Positions 14,283 to 21,345 of a DNA stretch of 26,427 nucleotides are shown in pieces. Under the pieces are notes generated by a model. It searched no databases. It saw only the letters and a list, made by a program, of their open reading frames with translations, and had not been told where the DNA came from. The position numbers were made by a program, and so were the translations under genes. Source of the stretch: an uncultured Eubacteriales bacterium. Its GTDB lineage: Bacteria; Bacillota_A; Clostridia; Oscillospirales; Oscillospiraceae. The first letter of the stretch is position 1, and every line of letters starts with the position of its first letter. Location: the NCBI GenBank assembly GCA_900319835.1, contig ONPY01000044.1:1-26427 (forward strand), in the 5' to 3' direction.

Positions 14283-14936
14283 TCAGTCTTCAAGCAGCCA
14301 TGTGCAGAGCTCCCCGGCAGAATGGAAGATACGGCCCGGCCAGACAGCGCGCAGCTCCTCCTCCGTACGAAAGCCCCAGCCGACCACCGCGCAGGCAAGC
14401 CCCGCATTTTTCGCGGTCTCAATGTCCACCTCGGTGTCGCCCACATAGACGGCGTCCTCAAGCGCCACGCCCATGTGCGCAAGCGCGGCCAACACCGCGT
14501 CGGGGTTGGGCTTGCGCCGCACCGTGGCGCTCTCGCCCACGGCAGTCTCCAACAGCCCGGCAAAGTGCTGCGCCGCCAGGAGCTTCACAGCGGAATCCTG
14601 CTTGTTGGAGATCACCGCCTGCTTGATCCCCGCCTCCCGCAGTCGCGCCATCAGCTCCGGAATGCCCGGATAGGGGGCGGTCTCAATGGCGCAGTGCGCA
14701 TCGTACCAGGGCTGATAGACCCGCAGGACCTCGGCAGTCGTTTCCCGGCTCGTCCCCTCCGGAACCGCGTGGGCAATGAGCCAGGCGGCCCCGTTGCCGA
14801 GGAAGCTTGCCGTCTCCCGGCGGGTGCGCTCCGGCATGCCGAAGGCGCGCAGGGTGTGATTGACGGCGTTGGTCAGATCCCCCAGCGTGTCCAGCACCGT
14901 TCCGTCCATATCGAATAAGACCGCTTTGTACCGCAT
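14283..14936 (-). CDS. HAD family phosphatase, phosphoglycolate phosphatase-like
   Basis: The protein has 217 residues. The start is ATG at 14936, following AGAGGAG; the frame is open further upstream, but that would run through the predicted promoter. Motif I is VLFDMDGTVLDT with D9 and D11, motif II is AVISNKQ, motif III is RRKPNPDAVLAAL and motif IV is YVGDTEVDIETAKNAGL. The four-helix cap lies at about 15-80. This layout fits the Gph/PpaX group that removes phosphate from phosphoglycolate or other small phosphoesters; the exact substrate cannot be read from sequence. It is transcribed alone, divergently from the next gene, with promoters of the two back to back. Confidence 0.85.
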   Translation of the reverse strand: MRYKAVLFDMDGTVLDTLGDLTNAVNHTLRAFGMPERTRRETASFLGNGAAWLIAHAVPEGTSRETTAEVLRVYQPWYDAHCAIETAPYPGIPELMARLREAGIKQAVISNKQDSAVKLLAAQHFAGLLETAVGESATVRRKPNPDAVLAALAHMGVALEDAVYVGDTEVDIETAKNAGLACAVVGWGFRTEEELRAVWPGRIFHSAGELCTWLLED

Positions 14937-14964
14937 GTGCGTCGCTCCTCTCAGAAATGAGATC

Positions 14965-14993
14965 ATTATACCATTCCCCGCAAAAAAGCGCAA
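14965..14993 (-). promoter_or_regulatory. Promoter of the HAD phosphatase gene
   Basis: On the minus strand TTGCGC (14993-14988), a 17-base spacer and TATAAT (14970-14965) preceded by TGG form an extended -10 promoter. The predicted start lies near 14958. Confidence 0.7.
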
Positions 14994-14998
14994 ACCGC

Positions 14999-15027
14999 TT
15001 GTGACAGTGTGCCGGCTGTGATAAAAT
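14999..15027 (+). promoter_or_regulatory. Promoter of the exported binding-protein-like gene
   Basis: TTGTGA (14999-15004), a 17-base spacer and TAAAAT (15022-15027) preceded by TGA form a candidate extended -10 promoter. Its -35 lies only five bases from the -35 of the divergent promoter. Confidence 0.62.
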
Positions 15028-15053
15028 GGAAGCACGATGTGAGGTGAACGGCC

Positions 15054-16136
15054 ATGAAACGAAGAGGATACGCGGTGCTGATCGGCGTGCTGCTGGCCGG
15101 CCTGCTGTGCCTGGCGATGGTTCATGACAGGCCTGCCTTCCGGGGCGAGCACGGACGGCTCACCCTCTGGTACGCGGAGGAGGACTGTCCCCGCCCGGTG
15201 ATGGAGGCCCTGCTGGCCGACTACCGGCAGGAGACCCGCTGCCTTGTCAAAGCGGTGGCCTACCCGGATGAGGGCGCGCTGGGGGATGCGTTTGAGGACG
15301 GAAAACCGGATCTGCTGCTTTGCAGCCACGTCCGCGCCATTGACCTGGACCGGCGGGCGCCGCTGAAATCCCCGGGCGAGCTTCCGCCCCTGCCGGCGTC
15401 GGTGGAGAAGTTCCTGCCCGCGACCCCCGGCTGCTACTGGCCGGTGGGCAGCCGGGTGCCGCTGCTGCTGTATGATGCGGAGAGGCTGACCGTGCCGCCC
15501 AAGAGTCTGGAGGCGCTGCTGCGCTTTGCCGAAGAGGCCGGCAAGCCCGTCCTCGCGGCGGAGTCCTGGGCGGAGCTGCTGCAGGCGGGGATGCTCTCCC
15601 GGGGAAAGGCGCTGCACGGCGTATTTGAGACGAACCGCGCGGAGAAAACCTACATCGAACTGTATAACGCCCTGGCCGCTGCGGTCTTTGCCGGGGGCGT
15701 GGGGGAGACGGACGATCCGGCCCTCTGCGTCAGGCAGGGCAAGCTTACCTGCGCGATTGTGCCGTCCACGGCCCTGGCCGGGCTGGGGGAGGGCGACCCC
15801 GCCGTCTCGCTCCTGCCGCTGCCGGAAAAAGGGAAGCCGGTCTACAGCGCGGAACTGCTGGGCTTTGCCTTTCTGGGGGATGAAGAGATCGCCGGAGAGG
15901 CGATGGACTTTCTGACCTGGCTTGCCATTGGAAATCGCAGCGCGTCCCTGGCGCTTCACGCGGGCCTTGTCCCGCTGACGGTGCCGGAGGAGGAGCCGGA
16001 GACCCCGCTGGAGATGCTGCTGTGTGAGCTCTCGGCGGGGGGCAGCCTGTGCTTTCTCGACGCGGACAGCGACTTGGACCGAAACCGCAGCGCGCTGGAG
16101 AGCCGCCTGCGGCAAGGACTTGATTTGCTGCGCTGA
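15054..16136 (+). CDS. Exported protein resembling an extracellular solute-binding protein
   Basis: The protein has 360 residues. A basic start (MKRRGY) and a hydrophobic run to about residue 23 (VLIGVLLAGLLCLAMV) form a signal peptide or signal anchor; C19 is present, but the preceding residues (GLL) do not make a standard lipobox. The rest looks like a class I-type solute-binding fold: GRLTLWYAEEDCPRPVMEALLADYRQET at the first strand and helix, PDLLLCSHVRAIDL, a middle YWPVGSRVPLLLYDAERL, and LLGFAFLGDEEIAGEAMDFLTWLAIGN near the end. No permease or ATPase gene is adjacent, so a transport role is unproven. Start follows GAGGTGA. The hypB promoter lies in its last codons. Confidence 0.65.
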   Translation: MKRRGYAVLIGVLLAGLLCLAMVHDRPAFRGEHGRLTLWYAEEDCPRPVMEALLADYRQETRCLVKAVAYPDEGALGDAFEDGKPDLLLCSHVRAIDLDRRAPLKSPGELPPLPASVEKFLPATPGCYWPVGSRVPLLLYDAERLTVPPKSLEALLRFAEEAGKPVLAAESWAELLQAGMLSRGKALHGVFETNRAEKTYIELYNALAAAVFAGGVGETDDPALCVRQGKLTCAIVPSTALAGLGEGDPAVSLLPLPEKGKPVYSAELLGFAFLGDEEIAGEAMDFLTWLAIGNRSASLALHAGLVPLTVPEEEPETPLEMLLCELSAGGSLCFLDADSDLDRNRSALESRLRQGLDLLR

Positions 16137-16149
16137 GCTGTGCTATACT
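16120..16149 (+). promoter_or_regulatory. Promoter of hypB
   Basis: TTGATT (16120-16125), an 18-base spacer and TATACT (16144-16149) preceded by TGC give an extended -10 promoter. It overlaps the end of the preceding coding region and its start site would leave a leader of about 32 bases. Confidence 0.6.
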
Positions 16150-16187
16150 GACTTGGTAAATCCCTATTACTTGTTTTGAGGTGTATT

Positions 16188-16856
16188 ATGGAAGGCTACA
16201 GAATTCTTGAGATAAAGCAGAGCGTATTTGAAAACAACGACCGCGAGGCCGACAAGCTGCGCGAGCAGTTGAAAAAGGACCGGGTGTTCCTGCTCAACCT
16301 CATGAGCTCCCCCGGCTCCGGCAAAACCACCACCCTGCGCCAGACCATCGCCGCGCTCAAGGACGAGTTTCGCATCGGCGTCATGGAGGCGGACATCGAT
16401 TCCGACGTGGATGCCGCCACCATTGAGAAGACCGGCGCCAAGGTCATCCAGCTCCACACCGGCGGCATGTGCCATCTGGACGCGGGCATGACACGGCAGG
16501 GCCTGGAGGGTCTGGGCGTGGACGACGTGGACCTTGCCATCCTGGAGAACATCGGCAACCTGGTCTGCCCTGCGGAATTTGACACCGGCGCCGTGAAGAA
16601 CGCCATGATCCTCTCCGTGCCCGAGGGACACGACAAGCCCCTCAAGTACCCCCTGATGTTCTCCATCTGCGACGTGCTGCTGATCAACAAGATCGACGTG
16701 CTGCCCTACTTCGATTTTGACATTGAGAAGTGCAAGGAGTACGCCTGGCGCCGCAACCCCAACATGAAGATCATCCCCATCTGCGCCCGCACCGGCGAGG
16801 GCATCGACGAGTGGGCTGACTGGCTGCGCGCCCAGATCAAGGCCTGGAACGGCTGA
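16188..16856 (+). CDS. hypB: Hydrogenase/urease nickel incorporation GTPase HypB
   Basis: This 222-residue SIMIBI-class GTPase helps insert nickel into [NiFe] hydrogenase or urease, working with HypA. The start is ATG at 16188 after a GAGGTG site; a TTG in frame 12 bases upstream is less likely. The P-loop is SSPGSGKTTT (40-49), the switch region is MEADIDSDVDA, and the GTP base motif is NKIDVLPY. The metal site at the dimer interface is conserved as C95-H96 and C127. It lacks the His-rich N-terminus and the CxxCGC motif found in some HypB, so it would not store nickel. No hypA, hydrogenase or urease gene is in the window. Confidence 0.93.
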   Translation: MEGYRILEIKQSVFENNDREADKLREQLKKDRVFLLNLMSSPGSGKTTTLRQTIAALKDEFRIGVMEADIDSDVDAATIEKTGAKVIQLHTGGMCHLDAGMTRQGLEGLGVDDVDLAILENIGNLVCPAEFDTGAVKNAMILSVPEGHDKPLKYPLMFSICDVLLINKIDVLPYFDFDIEKCKEYAWRRNPNMKIIPICARTGEGIDEWADWLRAQIKAWNG

Positions 16857-16874
16857 GTCGATCCCGGCAGGAAC

Positions 16875-16987
16875 GGGTCTGTCTCAAAAGACGGCCCCGA
16901 AAAAAAGGAATAACGACAGCCGGCTCTTGAGAAAGAGTCGGCTGTCGTTATTCCTTAGCAATTGAAGCTGTTTTGAGACAACGCCCC
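16875..16987. repeat. 113-bp palindromic element between convergent genes
   Basis: The ends match in inverted form: GGGTCTGTCTCAAAA at 16875-16889 and, on the minus strand, GGGGCGTTGTCTCAAAA from 16987. The middle is a 24-bp stem. The whole can fold as one long hairpin. It has no coding capacity. Size, inverted ends and the related copy at 13998 fit a MITE-like non-autonomous element, but no clear target duplication is seen. Confidence 0.62.
16905..16956. terminator. Long hairpin, likely bidirectional terminator
   Basis: Arms 16905-16928 and 16933-16956 pair over 24 bp with one G-U and a GAGA loop. A run of A precedes the left arm, so the minus-strand transcript of the lipoprotein gene would end in U after the stem; the plus strand has only a short TT. 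It lies inside the 113-bp element. Confidence 0.7.
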
Positions 16988-16997
16988 GGTTTTTGAT

Positions 16998-17717
16998 TTA
17001 CTTGACCGCGCGGAAGCTCAGCGGGTAGAGCGCGTTCACGGTGTCATCCTGGTCGCCGCCCACAATATTCTCCAGGGTAAGCACCCCGTCCTGGAGCGTG
17101 TAGGGGTGGTAGACGTTCGGATCCACGTTATAATCCAGGCCGGCCGAGAGGAAGAGCTTGCCGTCCGCCACCTTGTATTTTCCCTCTTCCTGCAGGTTGT
17201 CTGCCAGATCATCCCAGGTGCTGCCCATCACGCTCTCGACGTAGCTCTCCATGTCGGAGCCAAGTGTCGACTCCAGCACCTCGTCCATGCTCATGCCAAG
17301 GACGCTCTCGATCGCCTCGTCGCTGCTGAGGTCCGCGTCAACGCCCGCTTCCTTGAGTCCGGCGACGATGGCCAGGCGGAAGATGTCGTGGTAGTAGGCA
17401 ATGGTGGCGCTGGTGACCTTGGCCTTCATGTCCTCCACGGAGCTCTCCTCCACGCGCTGGGTATAGGTCCCGTCCTTATTCAGCTCCAGCGTGATGCGCA
17501 GGGGCAGCGTGCCCAGATACTCGCCGTAGCTTGAAATCTCGATGCCCTGGTCCCCCAGGTCCACATTGTCATCCACTTCCTTGACCATGATCGGGGCCAT
17601 GTCGACCTCCGCCGACCAGGTCCCCAGCAGTTCGTTTTTCTTTCCGCCGCAGGCGCTCAGCGCCAGGATCATCAAAATCGCCATCGCCAGTGCGAGGATA
17701 CGTTTGCCTGTTTTCAT
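16998..17717 (-). CDS. Lipoprotein of unknown function
   Basis: This 239-residue protein starts with a lipoprotein signal ending LALSAC (lipidated C23). The mature protein begins GGKKNELLGTWSAEVDMAP, which with LELNKDGTYTQRVEES and DGKLFLSAGLDYNVD reads like a small beta-barrel lipoprotein of the kind that starts with a LxGTW motif (lipocalin-like). Between these lies a long acidic helical insert (about 95-180, YYHDIFRLAIVAGLKEAG, DEVLESTLGSDMESYVESVMG). The closing TLQDGVLTLENI and NALYPLSFRAVK fit the barrel. I do not recognise a named family. It has its own promoter just beyond the ribosomal operon terminator and converges on hypB. Confidence 0.8.
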   Translation of the reverse strand: MKTGKRILALAMAILMILALSACGGKKNELLGTWSAEVDMAPIMVKEVDDNVDLGDQGIEISSYGEYLGTLPLRITLELNKDGTYTQRVEESSVEDMKAKVTSATIAYYHDIFRLAIVAGLKEAGVDADLSSDEAIESVLGMSMDEVLESTLGSDMESYVESVMGSTWDDLADNLQEEGKYKVADGKLFLSAGLDYNVDPNVYHPYTLQDGVLTLENIVGGDQDDTVNALYPLSFRAVK

Positions 17718-17757
17718 ATCAATTCTCCTTCCATTTCAGATTTTTGCCTCTTTTTTT

Positions 17758-17785
17758 AGCATAACAGATTCACCCGGAATGTCAA
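17758..17785 (-). promoter_or_regulatory. Promoter of the lipoprotein gene
   Basis: The minus strand has a perfect TTGACA (17785-17780), a 16-base spacer and TATGCT (17763-17758) preceded by TGT. It lies between the rplQ terminator and the lipoprotein gene, so this gene is not dependent on ribosomal operon read-through. Confidence 0.75.
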
Positions 17786-17795
17786 GCCAAACTGA

Positions 17796-17831
17796 AAAAG
17801 CGCCCCTGCTCCCGGGAGCAGAGGCGCTTTT
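17796..17831 (-). terminator. Terminator of the ribosomal protein operon
   Basis: An 18-bp inverted repeat (17796-17813 with 17814-17831, one mismatch) centred on CCCGGG ends in TTTTT on the minus strand, 23 bases after the rplQ stop. It closes the long spc-alpha transcript. Confidence 0.9.
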
Positions 17832-17854
17832 CAATTGTATTTGGTGTATTTGGA

Positions 17855-18196
17855 TCAGACGAGTTCGATCACGGCAACCTCAGCCGCGTCGCCCCGGCGG
17901 GTGCCGATGCGGGTGATGCGGGTGTAGCCGCCGTTGCGGTCGGCGTACTTGGGGGCCAGCTCGTCAAAGACCTTCTTCGCCACGTCTTCACGGGTGATGA
18001 AAGCCAGAGCCTGACGATAGTTGGCGAGGCCGCCTTCCTTACCGAGGCTGATCATCTTCTCGGCCATGGGGGCGATTTCCTTGCAGCGGGTCACGGTGGT
18101 CTCCATGCGGCCGGTGGCCAGGAAATCGGTCACCTGCTGACGGAGCATCGCCATGCGCTGGGAAGTGGTCTTGCCGAGCTTTCTGGTTCCAGGCAT
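17855..18196 (-). CDS. rplQ: 50S ribosomal protein L17
   Basis: The 113-residue protein starts MPGTRKLGKTTSQRMAMLRQQVTDFLATGRMETTVTRCKEI, the L17 signature, and ends with RNGGYTRITRIGTRRGDAAEVAVIELV. It sits near the peptide exit region of the large subunit. It is the last gene of the operon, 27 bases after rpoA, and is followed by a strong terminator. Confidence 0.98.
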   Translation of the reverse strand: MPGTRKLGKTTSQRMAMLRQQVTDFLATGRMETTVTRCKEIAPMAEKMISLGKEGGLANYRQALAFITREDVAKKVFDELAPKYADRNGGYTRITRIGTRRGDAAEVAVIELV

Positions 18197-18223
18197 AATT
18201 GCAATTCCTCCTAATTTGAGAGC

Positions 18224-19187
18224 TTACTGGTTGTCGTCGCTGGCGAGGGACAGGCCCATCATCGTGAGCTTGTGCTCGACCTCTTCCAGGGACTTGCGGC
18301 CAAGGTTGCGCACCTTGATCATCTCGTCCTGGGTCTTGCTCACCAGGTCTTCAACCGTGTTGATGTTTGCACGCTTGAGGCAGTTGAAGCTTCTCACGGA
18401 CAGATCCAGCTCTTCGATGGTCATCTTGAGCATGGTGTCGGGCTCCTTCTCGACCTTCTCGACAACGGTGGAGTTGCTGCCGATGGTGTCGGAGAGGTTG
18501 GTGAAAAGCATGAAGTGGTCGCAGAGGATCTTTGCGCCCAGGCTGACCGCGTCGCGCGCGGTCATGGTCTTGTCGGTCCACACCTCGATGGTCAGCTTGT
18601 CAAAGTCGGTCTGGTTGCCGACACGGGTGTTTTCCACCGTGTAGTTGACCTTCAGAACGGGGGTGTAGATGGAGTCGACGGGGATGGTGCCGATGGGCAT
18701 GGCCGGATTCTTGTTCTTGTCGGCGGAGACGTAGCCTCTGCCGTGATCGAGAACCAGCTCCATGCTCAGCGCGCCGTCCGGACCCAGGGTCGCGATGGGC
18801 TGCTCGGGATTGAGGATTTCCACCTCAGCGTCGGGCTTGATGTCGCCGGCGGTGACCAGGCCCTCGCCGGAGGCCTCAATGTAGACGGTCTTGGGTCCCT
18901 CGCTGTGGAGGCGGGCGATGATGCTCTTGACGTTGAGCACGATCTCCGTCACGTCCTCCTTGACGCCGGGGATGGTGGAAAACTCATGCTGAACACCGGC
19001 GATCTTGACCGGCGATCTTGATGCTGGTGCACGCGATGCCGGGGAGAGAAGAGAGAAGTACTCTGCGAAGCGAGTTGCCGAGTGTCGTTCCGTAGCCGCG
19101 CTCCAGGGGCTCGATGATATACTTGCCATACGAGCTGTCCGCCGGGGTCTCGATGCATTCGATGCGCGGCTTCTTAATTTCGATCAT
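18224..19187 (-). CDS. rpoA: RNA polymerase alpha subunit, reading frame broken by a 13-bp duplication
   Basis: The alpha subunit dimerises to start RNA polymerase assembly and contacts promoter UP elements and activators. From ATG at 19187 the frame reads [60 protein letters not shown], then shifts and stops at 18984. The remainder, from [22 protein letters not shown] through the C-terminal domain ([38 protein letters not shown]), continues in another frame to 18224. The break is an exact 13-bp tandem duplication at 18996-19021. Without one copy the gene encodes 316 residues, a normal length, with [16 protein letters not shown] across the joint. As the gene is essential, a sequence error is more likely than a true pseudogene. 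Confidence 0.95.
18996..19021 (-). repeat. Exact 13-bp tandem duplication inside rpoA
   Basis: Plus-strand CCGGCGATCTTGA occurs at 18996-19008 and again immediately at 19009-19021. The extra 13 bases shift the rpoA frame. The unit is not a simple-sequence repeat, so single-base slippage does not explain it. Confidence 0.97.
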
Positions 19188-19270
19188 ATAGTTCGTGTAC
19201 CCTCCTTATAAGATTGCGCCTTTTCAGGGCAGTTGCGGTGATTCAGCTTACCAATTTGAGGGTGTCTTGA

Positions 19271-19870
19271 TTACTTGGAGTACAACTCGACGATGAGACG
19301 CTCTTCAACGGGCAGATCAATATCTTCTCTGGCAGGAACTGCGACGACTTTGCCGATCATGTTGTTTGCGTCAAACTCAAGCCACTTGGGAATTACATGG
19401 TATGCATTGGCCTCAAGGTTCATCTTGAAGCGCTCGATGCTGCGGCTGGACTCCTTCAGCGCGATGACCATACCGGGCTTCACCTGGTAGGAGGGGATGT
19501 TGACCTTCTTGCCGTTGACGGTGAAGTGGCCATGGTTGACCATCTGACGGGCCTCGCGGCGGGTGGCGGCGTAGCCGAGACGGAACACCACGTTGTCCAG
19601 ACGGTTCTCCAGCTGGATCAGGAGGTTCTCGCCGGTCTTGCCGGGCATGCGCTCAGCCTTCTCGTAGTAGCCGCGGAACTGCTTCTCCAGAACGCCGTAG
19701 ACGAACTTAACCTTCTGCTTCTCCTGAAGCTGCATGGCGTATTCGGACTTTTTGCGTCTGGTCTGGGTGTTGCTGTTGCGGGTGGTTTCTTTCTTGTAAT
19801 AGCCCATGGCGGCCGGGCTGATGCCCAGGGTCTTGCAATGCTTTGCAATGGGCTCTCTGTTCTTAGCCAT
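19271..19870 (-). CDS. rpsD: 30S ribosomal protein S4
   Basis: The 199-residue protein is an assembly initiator that binds 16S rRNA. SEYAMQLQEKQKVKFVYGVLEKQFRGYYEKA and the S4 RNA-binding domain (ENRLDNVVFRLGYAATRREARQMVNHGHFTVNGKKV) are clear. Its N-terminus has a single cysteine (KHCKTLG), so it is the zinc-free form. Its place between rpsK and rpoA is the clostridial arrangement. The 83 bases before rpoA hold no clear structure. Confidence 0.98.
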   Translation of the reverse strand: MAKNREPIAKHCKTLGISPAAMGYYKKETTRNSNTQTRRKKSEYAMQLQEKQKVKFVYGVLEKQFRGYYEKAERMPGKTGENLLIQLENRLDNVVFRLGYAATRREARQMVNHGHFTVNGKKVNIPSYQVKPGMVIALKESSRSIERFKMNLEANAYHVIPKWLEFDANNMIGKVVAVPAREDIDLPVEERLIVELYSK

Positions 19871-19890
19871 AACAGTCTATCCTCCCTTTC

Positions 19891-20292
19891 TTATACACGA
19901 CGACGTTTCGGGGGACGGCAGCCGTTGTGCGGGATGGGGGTGACGTCCTTGATCATCGTAACCTCAAGGCCGGCGGTCTGGAGGGCGCGGATGGCGGCCT
20001 CACGACCCGAACCGGGGCCCTTGACAAAGACCTCGACGGTCTTCAGGCCGTGCTCCATGGCTGCCTTGGCGGCAGTCTCAGCGGCGGTCTGAGCGGCGAA
20101 GGGGGTGGATTTCTTGCTTCCGCGGAAGCCGAGGCCACCGGCGGAGGCCCAGGAAATGGCGTTGCCCTGGGTATCGGTGATGGTGACCATGGTGTTGTTG
20201 AAGGAAGAGCTGATATGAACCTGGCCCTTTTCGATGTTCTTACGCTCTCTTCTGCGGGTTCTGACTTTCTTTTTCGCGTTCTGTGCTGCCAT
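19891..20292 (-). CDS. rpsK: 30S ribosomal protein S11
   Basis: The 133-residue protein has a basic N-terminus ([38 protein letters not shown]) and the S11 core [38 protein letters not shown] and the C-terminal [17 protein letters not shown]. It lines the platform of the small subunit near the mRNA exit. It follows rpsM by 15 bases. Confidence 0.98.
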   Translation of the reverse strand: MAAQNAKKKVRTRRRERKNIEKGQVHISSSFNNTMVTITDTQGNAISWASAGGLGFRGSKKSTPFAAQTAAETAAKAAMEHGLKTVEVFVKGPGSGREAAIRALQTAGLEVTMIKDVTPIPHNGCRPPKRRRV

Positions 20293-20307
20293 GCTTCATA
20301 TCCCTCC

Positions 20308-20676
20308 TTACTTCTTCTTATTTGCGATGGTGCGTTTCGGACCCTTGCGCGTACGCGCGTTGGTCTTGGAGCGCTGGCCGCGCACGGGTAGGCCGCGGCG
20401 GTGGCGAAGGCCGCGGTAGCAGCCGATCTCGGTCAGACGCTTGATGTCAAGCGCGGTCTGGCGGCGAAGATCGCCCTCCACGACAAAGTTGTGGTCGATG
20501 CATTCACGCAGCTTGGACTCTTCCTCGTCGGTGAGATCCTTCACGCGGGTGTCGGGGTTGATTCCGGTCATCTCCAGAATCTTCTTTGCGCTGGTTCTGC
20601 CAATACCGTAGACATAGGTGAGTCCGATTTCGATTCTCTTGTCCTTGGGCAGGTCAACGCCGGCTATACGTGCCAT
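20308..20676 (-). CDS. rpsM: 30S ribosomal protein S13
   Basis: The 122-residue protein begins [34 protein letters not shown] and ends with [35 protein letters not shown], both S13 signatures. It contacts tRNA and the 50S subunit at the head of the 30S. It is separated from rpmJ by 287 bases containing a repeat, unusually far for this operon. Confidence 0.98.
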   Translation of the reverse strand: MARIAGVDLPKDKRIEIGLTYVYGIGRTSAKKILEMTGINPDTRVKDLTDEEESKLRECIDHNFVVEGDLRRQTALDIKRLTEIGCYRGLRHRRGLPVRGQRSKTNARTRKGPKRTIANKKK

Positions 20677-20963
20677 ACTTTTTTATCATCCTTTCGATCA
20701 TCTTTTTCCGCATGTTGCAGACGCGGGGACTTATTCCCGCCGGAGGGAGCCTCCGTGTCCATGCGGGAGTTTATAAGGACAGGGTGGGGCCGCTGCCCCT
20801 TTCCATGTCTCTCAGATTGATTGAGGCGAATGCCTCGGGTGGCCGAATGCTTTCCAGGCCCCCTTTGGAAAAAGGGGGCTCCCGCAAAGCGGGTGGGGGA
20901 TCGATCCCTCCGCCCCTTCGGGGCACCTCCCTTTTTTGAAAGGGAGGCTAGGAACCCGGCAAA
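20677..20963. other. Long spacer between rpmJ and rpsM
   Basis: These 287 bases carry no convincing gene. They hold several GC-rich inverted repeats, among them the nested element at 20858-20947, a CGCGGGG/CCCGC stem near 20723-20741 and a GGGGC/GCCCC stem near 20786-20800. Neighbouring genes of the operon are 2-40 bases apart, so this spacer looks inserted. Confidence 0.65.
20858..20947. repeat. Nested palindromic repeat (BIME/MITE-like) inside the ribosomal operon
   Basis: Four stems follow one another: GCCCCCTTT/AAAGGGGGC (20858-20879), CCCGC/GCGGG (20881-20893), GCCCC/GGGGC (20912-20924) and CCTCCCTTT/AAAGGGAGG (20926-20947). The second half is an approximate reverse complement of the first, meeting at the palindrome GGGATCGATCCC. 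No T-run terminator is formed and the operon continues downstream. Confidence 0.75.
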
Positions 20964-21077
20964 TCAGCCTTGTCTCTGTTTGTGCTTGGGGTTCTCGCAG
21001 ATAACCATGACTTTGCCCTTGCGCTTGATGATCTTGCACTTCTCGCACATGGGCTTCACGGAAGGTCTTACTTTCAT
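20964..21077 (-). CDS. rpmJ: 50S ribosomal protein L36
   Basis: The 37-residue protein [20 protein letters not shown] continues to a KHKQRQG end. Cysteines 11, 14 and 27 with H32 form the zinc site of the zinc-binding L36 type. It follows infA by 12 bases. The ATG has an AGGAGGTA ribosome binding site. Confidence 0.97.
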   Translation of the reverse strand: MKVRPSVKPMCEKCKIIKRKGKVMVICENPKHKQRQG

Positions 21078-21089
21078 TTGTTATACCTC

Positions 21090-21308
21090 CTACTTGCTTC
21101 TCCACACGATGCGGCCGCGGGTGATGTCATAGGGGGACATCTGCACCGTGACCTTGTCGCCGGGAAGGATCCTGATAAAGTTCATCCGGAGTTTGCCGGA
21201 AATATGCGCCAGAATGATGTGGCCCTTGCCGATATCCACCTTAAACATGGTGTTGGGCAGGGATTCGACAACGGTGCCCTCGAGTTCGATTACATCGTCT
21301 TTTGCCAA
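21090..21308 (-). CDS. infA: Translation initiation factor IF-1 (TTG start)
   Basis: The 72-residue OB-fold factor binds the A site of the 30S subunit during initiation. The sequence (M)[21 protein letters not shown], then [44 protein letters not shown], matches IF-1 across its full usual length. The start is TTG at 21308, eight bases after GGAGGA; an ATG inside that spacer is out of frame, and the next in-frame ATG upstream lies within the map gene. The rare start may limit expression of this factor. Confidence 0.96.
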   Translation of the reverse strand: MAKDDVIELEGTVVESLPNTMFKVDIGKGHIILAHISGKLRMNFIRILPGDKVTVQMSPYDITRGRIVWRSK

Positions 21309-21345
21309 AGTAACATTCCTCCAAAGTCGGTGTGACGGTTTTCCG

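Noticed and set aside
14937..16115. Upstream extension of the HAD phosphatase to about 610 residues
   Set aside because: The extension runs antisense to the exported protein gene and across both divergent promoters; ATG at 14936 has a fitting ribosome binding site and begins the conserved motif.
16875..16987. Complete insertion sequence
   Set aside because: There is no transposase frame and only 113 bp, so at most a non-autonomous element.
18984..19187. Programmed frameshift or ribosome hop in rpoA
   Set aside because: Two identical 13-base units could in theory allow a hop, but no slippery site or stimulating structure is seen and alpha subunits are not known to be made this way; duplication error is simpler.
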